A DNA stretch of 53,195 nucleotides from an uncultured Pseudomonadota bacterium (GTDB taxonomy: Bacteria; Pseudomonadota; Gammaproteobacteria; Steroidobacterales; Steroidobacteraceae), in NCBI GenBank assembly GCA_903828595.1, contig CAIKMS010000010.1, forward strand, positions 1 to 53,195. The letters are read 5' to 3'. A program made the position numbers and the translations under genes. Under the pieces are notes generated by a model. That model was not told the origin of the DNA. It worked only from the letters and a program-made list of their open reading frames with translations, and did no database searches. How positions within the stretch are numbered: the first letter of the stretch is position 1; each line of letters opens with the position of its first letter. Below, one piece after another: positions 8,557-16,818 of the stretch.

Positions 8557-10497
8557 TTAAGGCGTAACAACGCGTGGACGAACGATATCCGCTAACAGGT
8601 CAGCGCGCGACGCTAGCCGTTGCAGATGCGGGTAGCGCTCACCACTGGCGTAGTGCACGTCCACTGTTTTAAAAAAATCATCTTTTTCAACTAAGAAACG
8701 GATCGCGGCCCGAGTCGCTGGATCGGCCTTGGCATTATCACGCAGGGCATCGCGTCCACCCTCACGCGACCACTTGCGACCGTTCACGGCAATCACGCGA
8801 TCGCCCGGTGTCAGCCCCGCCGCATCAGCCGGCGAGCCGGGCACCACGTCAGCGATAACGGCTCCTTCATCACCGATATACATTCCCAGCGAAAAGCGCC
8901 AATCCAAGTCACGATCATCGGTCTCATGAGCACGGTGCATGGTCGATGGCGTGTCATTGAGGACAAATTGCCAGCCCGCAGCGGTAAAGCCCTCGGTGGG
9001 TGCACTGTCGCGATGACGCTGCAGGCGCTCGGTCCAAAAACCCCGCCAATCGTATGGCTGCACCTGATTCAGGGCGTTGACCACATCATCAAAGGTATAC
9101 GGCACCACGGACGGATCAGAGCTCACACCGCCATGAAACAACTGACAAAAGGTATCGAGGCTGCGTTTTCCTGCGGACAGTTTGCGGATCAGCACGTCGG
9201 CCTCTAGCCAGAGTAAAGCCGACTCTTGGTAAAAATCCTCCTGCCGGCGCAGACGCGACGCCCAGTCCCGCGGTTGCACGTAAATCAGTTGCGCAGCGGT
9301 CGTGGTGTCGGCCAGGTTACGCCAGGTTCTGGCGTGATGAGACTCCTGATTGGCGGCGTTACGCGCCATCTCTTCATTAAACTGCTCCGGCGTCCAAATA
9401 CCGCTACGGGTCGCCAGCACATCGCCCAGATACTCTGTCAGCCCCTCATAGACCCATAACAGCTCGCCCTGCATGGGATCTTGATAGTTGCGGGTCGCTA
9501 AGCCCTGCGGGCGCCGGTATTTACCGTTCCACGAGTGACTGTACTCGTGGGCCAACAGATTGCCTTCCGCCAGACGCACGTCCTCGTCTAGAAAGGTGCG
9601 ATACGGCGAGCGGTTGTCACTGGATTGGTGGTGCTCCAGACCATCGGGCATGATCTGGTCGGTTAACGTGTAGAGAAAATCGTAGTGCTGATAGTGAGTC
9701 GCACCAAATAGTGCACTTGCCTCGCGCACCAAGCGTCGGTAATGGTCAACGTCTTGGGGGGAAAGCTGCAAGGCGGTGGGAGAATCCGCGACCACGTGTA
9801 ACTTGACCGGTGGATTGGCGGCTAAGTCCCAGTCCGCCATGTAACGACCGGCAATCAGCGTAGAGTCCACTAACGTGGTGAGTGAGGTGGGCATAAAGCG
9901 CGCACCGTCAGTGAGTGTTGCGTCCGTGCGCAGGGCGCTCGCGTAATGCCAGCCCGTCGGCAGGTGGACGCTCGCCTGAAAATTGAGTTGATCGGTGTTG
10001 CTGTTTTCAGGATACAGCACGAACTGATGCCACTCGAGGATGGCCAACGCTTCAGTGGCGGTTCGAGGTGCCTCCAGACCGTTCACGGCGCCATCGGGAC
10101 GCAAGGCCGTGATGACTTCAAATTCACAATCCAGCACGTCTTCATTCGGCGGTACCGTCAGATGAAACGCATACATATCCAGTGGATCACGCTGCCAGTT
10201 CACTGTGGTTGAGCGCACATGAAAGACCGGACCGGCAAGATTAGTGATCGGGCCGGCGGGGCCGTGACGACCCGGTAGCCATTTGGGATAGACCAAAGTC
10301 AGCGGTCCGCTGGAGACGGGTAATCGCAAATGCACTTTTAAGATGCCGCGGGGGGCCTCACGAGCATCCACCTCCACCGTGCTTAGCGCACGAGGGGACG
10401 GAAGGGCTGCCTGTGCCTTCGCGCTGACCGAAAAACCAACGTTAATGCCTAGCACCGCGCACAGTGCCAGCAAACCGAAGCGCCTAAAGTATGTCAT
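8557..10497 (-). CDS. Exported M61-family aminopeptidase with PDZ domain
   Basis: A 646-residue zinc peptidase of the M61 (glycyl aminopeptidase) family. In order: signal peptide (about 1-28), N-terminal beta domain, catalytic domain with H317-E-Y-S-H321 and the third ligand E351 in YEGLTEY, then a C-terminal PDZ domain around residues 535-620 (VVPGSPADAAGLTPGDRVIAVNG). Members remove N-terminal glycine or alanine from peptides. The start at 10497 has GAGG six bases upstream and leads directly into the signal peptide; in-frame codons further upstream overlap a terminator hairpin. It follows the TonB receptor gene and precedes the M20 gene on the same strand, fitting periplasmic breakdown of imported peptides or aminoacyl conjugates. 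Confidence 0.88.
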   Translation of the reverse strand: MTYFRRFGLLALCAVLGINVGFSVSAKAQAALPSPRALSTVEVDAREAPRGILKVHLRLPVSSGPLTLVYPKWLPGRHGPAGPITNLAGPVFHVRSTTVNWQRDPLDMYAFHLTVPPNEDVLDCEFEVITALRPDGAVNGLEAPRTATEALAILEWHQFVLYPENSNTDQLNFQASVHLPTGWHYASALRTDATLTDGARFMPTSLTTLVDSTLIAGRYMADWDLAANPPVKLHVVADSPTALQLSPQDVDHYRRLVREASALFGATHYQHYDFLYTLTDQIMPDGLEHHQSSDNRSPYRTFLDEDVRLAEGNLLAHEYSHSWNGKYRRPQGLATRNYQDPMQGELLWVYEGLTEYLGDVLATRSGIWTPEQFNEEMARNAANQESHHARTWRNLADTTTAAQLIYVQPRDWASRLRRQEDFYQESALLWLEADVLIRKLSAGKRSLDTFCQLFHGGVSSDPSVVPYTFDDVVNALNQVQPYDWRGFWTERLQRHRDSAPTEGFTAAGWQFVLNDTPSTMHRAHETDDRDLDWRFSLGMYIGDEGAVIADVVPGSPADAAGLTPGDRVIAVNGRKWSREGGRDALRDNAKADPATRAAIRFLVEKDDFFKTVDVHYASGERYPHLQRLASRADLLADIVRPRVVTP

Positions 10498-10507
10498 TGC
10501 AAACCTC

Positions 10508-10541
10508 AAAAAAAGATCCGTGCACGGCGCGCCGTGCACGG
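10508..10541 (-). terminator. Intrinsic terminator/attenuator between TonB receptor and M61 genes
   Basis: Positions 10518-10541 form a perfect 24-bp palindrome (arms CCGTGCACGG around CGCG). On the minus strand it is followed after three bases by seven Ts (10508-10514), the form of an intrinsic terminator. It starts 12 bases after the receptor stop and the T-run abuts the M61 ribosome binding site, so it probably lowers expression of the two hydrolase genes relative to the receptor or isolates them. Confidence 0.8.
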
Positions 10542-10553
10542 AGTCGTGGCTTC

Positions 10554-13500
10554 TTAGTACTTGTAACGCAGGCCCAGTTCATAGAACCGACCCACGGCAC
10601 CGGCCTGGTCTAAGGACGGGTTGTAGTTGGTGCCACCGTAGGTCGCGGTATCCAAAGGCGGCAAGCGATTGGTCACGTTGCTCACGGTTAAGTTGTACTG
10701 CAGGTGATCGTTCTGGAACCACTGCGCGTACATATCCATGTAGGTGAACGAGGCCACGTAGCAGTGCGGATTCGTCGCCGACAGCTGTATACAGCCTGGA
10801 CCGTTCGACTCATCCACGCCGCGCATCTGGCTGCGGTAGTTCACCGTGGTGCCTACGGATACCGGTCCGCGCGTCCAGTCGATGGTGAACGTGCCTCGAC
10901 TACGCGGTGTGCCCACCGCGCCGCCCACCACGGTGGGACCGACGGTGCCCGCGTAGGAGTAGGTGGCGTTGCCGGCTAGCGGATCGATAAACGTTTGCTC
11001 TGACTGCAGCAGGTAGGTTCCTGACAGCGCGGTGCTCAGTTTGCCCAGATCACCTAAGCTAAATTCCGTGTGTAGTGCAGCATCCAGACCGGAGGTCGTG
11101 GAGTAAGCCGCGTTCACATAGGGCGTAGGATAATAAAGAATGGGCCCTGGATAGCTGGTGCCGGGCTGTTGCACCCCACGCACCGGAACGGACTGGTCCA
11201 GCGGCAGCGAAACAATTTCGTTGTCGCGTCGAATGTTGAAGTAGTCGAAAGTCAGGCTCACTCGCTTGATCGGTTCAGCCACCAGTCCCAGCGTGTAGCT
11301 CTTCGACTTTTCAGATTTTAGGTTGGGATTGCCCGAGCTTTGCACGGCCGCAAAGCCTTGCCCGCAGTCCGACGGCTTATTAGTGTGAGAGCAGCGTGCA
11401 GCGTCGAGTGGGGCGAGGGTGGCGGTACCCGTTCCGCTGTTACCACCCTCAGCGATGCTAGGCGCACGGAAACCACGCGCAAAGGTTCCGCGCAGCGCCA
11501 GCTGCGGCAGGATTGTCCACTTGGCGCCGAACTTCGGCGTGAACGAAGACCCAAACTGATTGTAGCGGTCGACACGCCCGGCGGCGGACAACTCAAAGTT
11601 CTTCAAGACAGGGGCGCTCAACTCCACAAAGGCCGCTTGAACGGTTTGCGAGCCAAAGGCAAAGGCACTGCCATCACCGATGATATCGCCCTGTGGCCCG
11701 TAGGGCTGACCAGGATTGGCCATCTTTAGATAGCGCACGTCAGCACCCATGGCCACGCCCAGTGAGCCACCCGGCAGCGGCATCAGTTCACGTGTGCCGT
11801 TGATAGAGGCGTAGCTGAGTTCTGACGTAGCCGTTGTGTTGGTCTGTGGCGCCAGTTGGGCATACAGAGCCGGCGAGTTCAGGTAAGCATTGGCGCCGAC
11901 TCGATACGTGCCATTGGCTAAAGCTGCCGCTAATGCGCTGTTGCGAATGAAGCCATTGAAATTTTCATGTGTCGCATCACGGATGTAACCGAGGCTCCCG
12001 TTGACCGACCATGCCCCGATCGTGCCGTTAACGTCATCAACCACGCGAATGACTTGCGTGTCGAATTTGGTCACCTGAGCCGGAAAGTCCGTCAGTGCTG
12101 CGGCATACAGCGCGGGTTGACCAATATAGTTATTGAAACTCGCCCCGTAGTAGGAGCGGGCGGCCGCAAAGTACGGACTCTGAGGATTAAAGGGATTATC
12201 GAGGCTGGTGCTCGGCAACAGGATGCCGGTCGTGGACGGGTCTGTCTGGTCAACTACCGTTCCTTTAGATCCAGCCCACGTGTAGGGCACGGTCGTCGGA
12301 CCTGTGCTGTAGGCATCAGACTGTTTGTACTGCTCCGATTGCGAATCAAAGAACGACACCATCAGGGTGTTCGTCCAGCCGTCACTGAGTTTTTGCGTGT
12401 AGCGGCCGCTTAGAGCGAAACCTGCGGTGCGTGGTTGAATCTTGTTGTAGCCGTTAGGGTTCCAGGCGCAGCCGCCGTAGATACCGTTGTTGGGGTCAGC
12501 GGCTACTACATTCCCAGGCTTGCAACCCGGCAACGTAAACCAGCCGGCTGCCGGCGGGGTGGCGCCTGGCAGGTAGCCATTAAGCGGCGCTACCTGGCCT
12601 ACTTCGGTGAAGGTGTTATTGGCTGGTGCATCTTGCAAGATCACACCACCACGCTTGTCCGGACCACCGTACTGGGTCAGGTTGGAATTGCTTAAGTACG
12701 ATGGTCGATTAAGCTGATTGATGGACGCAGAGTGTCGGTATTCCATATTGAAATACACGTTGTGGCCATCGTTTTGCAGATCGCCCGTACCGTAGAGCAG
12801 GGACAGTCGCTGGCTTAAGCCATCGGCACGGTAGGAGCCACCGAGATTGGTGTTGACCTCAAAGCCTTGGTAGTCCTTTTTAAGAATAACGTTAACGACG
12901 CCGGCGATCGCATCGGAGCCGTAGATCGAGGACGCACCGTCTTTGAGTACCTCTACGTGATCGACGATGGCCAGTGGCAGTGAGGATAAATCCACAAACG
13001 GTCGTTGGCCGTCATCAAACAAGGGATAGGGCGCCATGCGGTGCCCATCGACGAGCACCAAGGTGGCATCCACGGTCAGGCCGCGCAGACTCACGCCGCT
13101 GGCACCACCGGCTAGGGCACCACTGAAGTTTTGCGTCAAAGAACCGCTGTTATCCGCTGAGATGCCGCGAATAACATCAGACACCGTCTGCTTACCGCTT
13201 TTTAAAATTTCTTCCGACGAGATGAACTGAACAGGCGAAGGTGTCTCGGCATCAGTGCGCTTAATATAAGAGCCGGTCACGACAATGGTGTCGAGTTCCA
13301 CGGGCGCTTTGGCTTTGGATTCTGGTGCCTGCGGTACGTCTAACGACGCCAACAAAATAGGCGCACCCAGAGTCGTACGCGCCGTGGCGCTGGTGTCCGC
13401 GCGTAGGCTGGTATTGCCTTGCGCATCGTGTTCAATCAGTAAACCGGCATCGGCAGCCAGTCGCGCTAGCGCATCCTCGGCAGAGTAATCACCCACTAAT

Positions 13501-13721
13501 GCTTTGACGCGGCGGCCGGCTAAAAGACCTGGGCTTTGCAGCAGGCGAATACCGGTCTGTGCCTCAAATCCTGCGATGGCCTGTGCGGCATCGCCGGCGT
13601 CCAGATTAAAGCGGGTAGGTTGCGCGCTGGCTGCTGCAATGCCGTATACGCTGGCTGACAAAGCCAGCACAATGGCCAGGTGCAGCGGAGTTTTAGTATT
13701 GCTGGTGTGTAGACCTGTCAT
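10554..13721 (-). CDS. TonB-dependent outer-membrane receptor with STN domain
   Basis: A 1055-residue outer-membrane transporter. Order: signal peptide (1-33, ending A-S-A), STN domain (about 36-107, with FNLDAGDAAQAIAGFEAQTG), a linker, a TonB-box-like DTIVVTGS (144-151), plug domain (to about 280, with VLVDGHRMAPY and IYGSDAIAGVVNVILKK) and a beta-barrel ending in the aromatic strand ELGLRYKY. STN domains in FecA-like receptors signal to periplasmic anti-sigma factors, but no sigma/anti-sigma pair is near. The barrel is of the large oligosaccharide/peptide-receptor size. GGGGA six bases upstream supports the start. The gene is divergent from the GntR regulator and heads the M61-M20 group. 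Ligand unknown. Confidence 0.92.
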   Translation of the reverse strand: MTGLHTSNTKTPLHLAIVLALSASVYGIAAASAQPTRFNLDAGDAAQAIAGFEAQTGIRLLQSPGLLAGRRVKALVGDYSAEDALARLAADAGLLIEHDAQGNTSLRADTSATARTTLGAPILLASLDVPQAPESKAKAPVELDTIVVTGSYIKRTDAETPSPVQFISSEEILKSGKQTVSDVIRGISADNSGSLTQNFSGALAGGASGVSLRGLTVDATLVLVDGHRMAPYPLFDDGQRPFVDLSSLPLAIVDHVEVLKDGASSIYGSDAIAGVVNVILKKDYQGFEVNTNLGGSYRADGLSQRLSLLYGTGDLQNDGHNVYFNMEYRHSASINQLNRPSYLSNSNLTQYGGPDKRGGVILQDAPANNTFTEVGQVAPLNGYLPGATPPAAGWFTLPGCKPGNVVAADPNNGIYGGCAWNPNGYNKIQPRTAGFALSGRYTQKLSDGWTNTLMVSFFDSQSEQYKQSDAYSTGPTTVPYTWAGSKGTVVDQTDPSTTGILLPSTSLDNPFNPQSPYFAAARSYYGASFNNYIGQPALYAAALTDFPAQVTKFDTQVIRVVDDVNGTIGAWSVNGSLGYIRDATHENFNGFIRNSALAAALANGTYRVGANAYLNSPALYAQLAPQTNTTATSELSYASINGTRELMPLPGGSLGVAMGADVRYLKMANPGQPYGPQGDIIGDGSAFAFGSQTVQAAFVELSAPVLKNFELSAAGRVDRYNQFGSSFTPKFGAKWTILPQLALRGTFARGFRAPSIAEGGNSGTGTATLAPLDAARCSHTNKPSDCGQGFAAVQSSGNPNLKSEKSKSYTLGLVAEPIKRVSLTFDYFNIRRDNEIVSLPLDQSVPVRGVQQPGTSYPGPILYYPTPYVNAAYSTTSGLDAALHTEFSLGDLGKLSTALSGTYLLQSEQTFIDPLAGNATYSYAGTVGPTVVGGAVGTPRSRGTFTIDWTRGPVSVGTTVNYRSQMRGVDESNGPGCIQLSATNPHCYVASFTYMDMYAQWFQNDHLQYNLTVSNVTNRLPPLDTATYGGTNYNPSLDQAGAVGRFYELGLRYKY

Positions 13722-13764
13722 AAATATTCCCCTTCAATATGGACTTTGGGCTGCGTACCAGCCT

Positions 13765-13787
13765 GTTTGATGAATGCTTAATCAAAC
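13765..13787. promoter_or_regulatory. Inverted repeat near TonB receptor promoter, candidate operator
   Basis: Seven-base arms GTTTGAT (13765-13771) and ATCAAAC (13781-13787) flank a nine-base spacer in the divergent region between the receptor and the GntR regulator. Position 44 bases before the receptor start suits an operator overlapping the promoter. Binding by the adjacent regulator is inferred only from location. Confidence 0.35.
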
Positions 13788-13843
13788 CGATCATGAAATA
13801 GAAGCCTATCGTAGCGACTGGCGAAAGTCATACAATGGGCGCA

Positions 13844-13855
13844 CCGAAATTTCGG
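13844..13855. promoter_or_regulatory. 12-bp palindrome upstream of the GntR gene, candidate operator
   Basis: CCGAAATTTCGG is a perfect palindrome 49 bases before the GntR start codon. HutC-type regulators commonly bind short palindromes and autoregulate, so this is a reasonable candidate site. It differs in sequence from the inverted repeat at 13765-13787, so both cannot be the same motif. Confidence 0.4.
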
Positions 13856-13904
13856 ACTTGGCTTTGCCAGTCTCACGCTGTCTTAACCGTACCGGCCGCC
13901 CGCT

Positions 13905-14660
13905 ATGAGATCCCTGTACGAACAAACCATTGCCTTTATCTTGCAGCACATCGACGAGCAGCAGCTGTCTCAGGGCAGTCAGTTGCCCACCGAACCGCAG
14001 CTGGCTAAGGCCGCGGGCGTCAGTTTGGTCACGGTACGTCGTGCGCTGGCAGAGTTGGCTATACAGGGCGTTATTCGCCGTGAACAAGGCCGCGGAACGT
14101 TTGTGGCACGCTCGCGCCTGCGGGCTGACACCGCCACCATCGGTAGCCTGCGTAACGCGCTGCATTTGGAGGCCCATTCCAGTATGCAGACTCAGGTCTT
14201 GTCGACCACCGCGCGCACGGCCAATGAAGCGGAGCGACACGCGTTGTCCCTGGCGGCAGGCGCTGTGGTGTGGGAGGTATCCCGCCTGCGTTTGTTTAAC
14301 GGCCGGCCCTTGATATGGGAACTCTCCGCTATTCCAAAATTGCTGGCGCCGGATTTGGGTCTTCATTTTAATGACCTGCAATCCGGGTCGCTCTACGACC
14401 TACTGGACAGTCGCTACGGATTGAAGGAGATGCGCGAAGAGCAGACGCTCGTTCCGCGCGTACCTCTAGCCCAAGAACAAGTGCATCTGGCGCTAGGCCA
14501 TTTTGACTGGGTGGTGGAAGTCTCGGGGGTGAGTTACTCCACACGGCAAGCACCGATCGATTGCTTTCGCATGGTGTTTGTCGCCAAAGCTTTTGCTTTT
14601 CGATTTTCTAGCCACCCTAGCCATGCTTTTGAGGCCGTTGAACTCACGTCGTTGCCCTAG
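13905..14660 (+). CDS. GntR-family transcriptional regulator, HutC/UTRA type
   Basis: A 251-residue regulator. Residues 1-70 form a winged helix (LPTEPQLAKAAGVSLVTVRRAL, then EQGRGTFVA, the wing); about 90-245 form a UTRA ligand-binding domain with the typical R-x-R-L-x-N-G-x-P segment. HutC-type members, such as NagR for glucosamine phosphates, sense small metabolites and repress catabolic genes. It is divergent from the TonB receptor and convergent with the glucosamine-6-phosphate deaminase gene, overlapping it by 17 bases, so it sits between two gene groups it probably controls. An amino-sugar phosphate is a plausible but unproven effector. Confidence 0.88.
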   Translation: MRSLYEQTIAFILQHIDEQQLSQGSQLPTEPQLAKAAGVSLVTVRRALAELAIQGVIRREQGRGTFVARSRLRADTATIGSLRNALHLEAHSSMQTQVLSTTARTANEAERHALSLAAGAVVWEVSRLRLFNGRPLIWELSAIPKLLAPDLGLHFNDLQSGSLYDLLDSRYGLKEMREEQTLVPRVPLAQEQVHLALGHFDWVVEVSGVSYSTRQAPIDCFRMVFVAKAFAFRFSSHPSHAFEAVELTSLP

Positions 14661-15363
14661 CATCGAGGCTGGCGATGACGGTGAGGTGAGGGTGATCGTG
14701 CAGCAGGCTGACCGGCCAGGCGGTGTCAGCGATACCGCGACATAAGGCGCTCAAAGCAGCCGCTTTGCTCTGGCCGCTCACCAGTAGCAGCACGCGTTGC
14801 GACTCGAGCAGTACTTTTAAGCCCAGCGTTAAGGCCGTGTGCGGTGCGGGACCCGCCGGGGTTTGGTGAGACTGATGGTCATTGATCGTTTGGGCCGTTA
14901 ACGAGACGACACGACTGCCGGCATCGGCCGCTGTGCCGGGTTCGTTGAAAGCCAAATGACCGTTAGCCCCTAAACCTAAGATCGCTAAATCCAAGCCGCC
15001 TAACGCACGAATGGCCATTTCATGGGCCTGACACTCGGCAGTCGGGTCTGGGTGCAGACCGTTAAGCAGGCGAGACTGCGCTATGCCTAAAGGACGCAAC
15101 ACCTCGGTCTGGATATAGGCTGCGTAGCTGCGCGGATCGTCAGTGCCTAAACCCACGAACTCATCGAGATTAAAAGGCCGCAAGTGGCTGGCGTCCCAGC
15201 CATCGTGTTGGGCGTGGTGACGTAAGCGCGCGTACATCCCTAACGGTGTGCGCCCGGTGGGAAGCGCGATTACAGCGTCGGGTTTTTGTCGGCTAAGACT
15301 TACGACTTGATCGGCGGCACACTCCGCCAGTTCGTCTCGATCTTCAACCCAGATGAGATTCAT
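14644..15363 (-). CDS. nagB: Glucosamine-6-phosphate deaminase
   Basis: A 239-residue enzyme of the short NagB type, predicted to convert glucosamine 6-phosphate to fructose 6-phosphate and ammonia. Key motifs: LPTGRTP phosphate loop (34-40), catalytic D67 in NLDEFVGL, and ANGHLAFNEPG with H136 and E141 for ring opening. The Asn before the GH (N134) matches monomeric Bacillus-type NagB rather than the Asp of E. coli, so it is not a defect. Its ATG overlaps the stop of the FGGY kinase gene (ATGA), showing translational coupling. As last gene of the APC permease-aminotransferase-kinase group it should feed the product into glycolysis. A related amino-sugar phosphate as substrate is possible. 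Confidence 0.88.
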   Translation of the reverse strand: MNLIWVEDRDELAECAADQVVSLSRQKPDAVIALPTGRTPLGMYARLRHHAQHDGWDASHLRPFNLDEFVGLGTDDPRSYAAYIQTEVLRPLGIAQSRLLNGLHPDPTAECQAHEMAIRALGGLDLAILGLGANGHLAFNEPGTAADAGSRVVSLTAQTINDHQSHQTPAGPAPHTALTLGLKVLLESQRVLLLVSGQSKAAALSALCRGIADTAWPVSLLHDHPHLTVIASLDARATT

Positions 15364-16802
15364 CGCGCCACCTGTTCCAGATGCGTTGAGTAATGATGGT
15401 TATAGAAATTAGCTTGTGCAGACGGTTGGATGATGCCACCTCGCAAGTTAACCCGACTGGCCTGATGAGGTGCAGAGTCGCTTTGTGCCAATAAAGCCGC
15501 GCCAAAGGCAGCGGGTGAAGCGATATGCACTGCTTGTACCGAGCGATTCAAAACGTCTGAAAGTAGCTGCAGGCTCTCGGGTTGTTCCACAAAGTGACCC
15601 GATACCAGCACATGCTCAGTGGGTGCCGTCTCGCTTAAGACTTCCACGCAGCGTCGCATCTCAAAGTAAATACCTTCTAAAAAAGCGCGAGCAATATCAC
15701 GTCGATCATGACGCAGGTTTAAACCCAGTAAAGAACCGCTCAGGCCAGGGTTCCACAAGGCACCTTGTTCACCGCCCGCCAGATACGGGGCAAAGCGCAC
15801 CCCATTCGCGCCGGGTACAGACTGTGCCGCAGCCATATCCAGTTCCAGGCCGCGAAAACCCAGCAGACCCGAAACCCACGCATGTCCGGTTCCAGTGGCC
15901 AACAGATCCATCTCACGGCCATACCAACCGTGACTGACGTGGGGTGTCAAAAGATATCGCACGGCAGGATCACGGCGTGCTTGGCAAATAGCATCCAGTA
16001 TCACCGTGGAAGAACCCATCGTGATACAGACTTCACCTTGTTTAAGTCCGCTCATGGCATAGGCACTACACACCGAATCAGCGGCACCTAAGAACACGGG
16101 GATGCCCGCCGGCAATCCACATAGGCGCGCCCCCGCCGCCGATAGGGGTCCTAAGACGCTTTGCGCACTGATCACCGCAGGCAGTGCTTCGGCCGGTAAC
16201 TGCCATTGGGCTATAAGGTCAGTCGCAAAGGCGTTACTGTCCAGATCGTAGGCGCCGTATCCGGCTGCCGTTGATGGATCAGTGGCTATCTGATCGGTCA
16301 GTGCCAGACCCAAATAATCTTTGGCCGATAAAATACAGCGCACCGATGGGGATCGTAACGACCGGTGATGGCGCCACATCGGCCCTAGGTAACGTCCATC
16401 CAGCGGCATCCCGGTGCGTTGATAAAACTCCACCCGACGCTCGGGCGACAAAATAGACTCGGTCGTTGCATCAGCGCGACCGTCTTTCCAGGTAATCGCC
16501 GGATGCGTGGGGCCTTGGGGCCCCACGCAAACTAAGGTAGGCAACTGCCCGGTTAAGCTCATGCCGGTCACTTGGTCTGTCCACGATGTTCCCCGAATGC
16601 TTAACAAACGCGCGTTCAGCGCCGTGAAAGCCTGCGAGGTTGCTGCTAACCAGTCGGCACAGTTCTGTTCGGCTTTGAGCGCCGTATCAGACTGGGTGGA
16701 AAAGCTCGCACTGGCATGCGCTACCACGCCTGCCAGTGCATCGATGGCCATGATCTTGACCGACGAAGTGCCTAGATCTAATCCCAGCGTCAAAGCAGAC
16801 AT
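15360..16802 (-). CDS. FGGY-family carbohydrate kinase
   Basis: A 480-residue two-domain sugar kinase of the xylulokinase-like FGGY group. The N-terminal ATP-fold motif LGLDLGTSSVK and the catalytic aspartate in LGAADSVC are present, as are W-K-D-G-R and the C-terminal ATP-domain motif TMGSSTV. Where xylulokinases have G-Q-M-H-G for sugar contact, this has G-Q-L-P-T, so xylulose is an unlikely substrate. The start at 16802 has AAGG eight bases upstream; an in-frame ATG at 16817 adds five residues. It lies between the aminotransferase (16-base gap) and nagB (4-base overlap). By context it phosphorylates the sugar or polyol skeleton of the imported compound. Confidence 0.85.
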   Translation of the reverse strand: MSALTLGLDLGTSSVKIMAIDALAGVVAHASASFSTQSDTALKAEQNCADWLAATSQAFTALNARLLSIRGTSWTDQVTGMSLTGQLPTLVCVGPQGPTHPAITWKDGRADATTESILSPERRVEFYQRTGMPLDGRYLGPMWRHHRSLRSPSVRCILSAKDYLGLALTDQIATDPSTAAGYGAYDLDSNAFATDLIAQWQLPAEALPAVISAQSVLGPLSAAGARLCGLPAGIPVFLGAADSVCSAYAMSGLKQGEVCITMGSSTVILDAICQARRDPAVRYLLTPHVSHGWYGREMDLLATGTGHAWVSGLLGFRGLELDMAAAQSVPGANGVRFAPYLAGGEQGALWNPGLSGSLLGLNLRHDRRDIARAFLEGIYFEMRRCVEVLSETAPTEHVLVSGHFVEQPESLQLLSDVLNRSVQAVHIASPAAFGAALLAQSDSAPHQASRVNLRGGIIQPSAQANFYNHHYSTHLEQVAR

Positions 16803-16818
16803 CGCGTCAGCCTTCATA

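Noticed and set aside
11967..12413. 148-codon plus-strand ORF inside the TonB receptor gene
   Set aside because: Arg-rich composition typical of a reverse-frame artefact over a conserved barrel-coding region.
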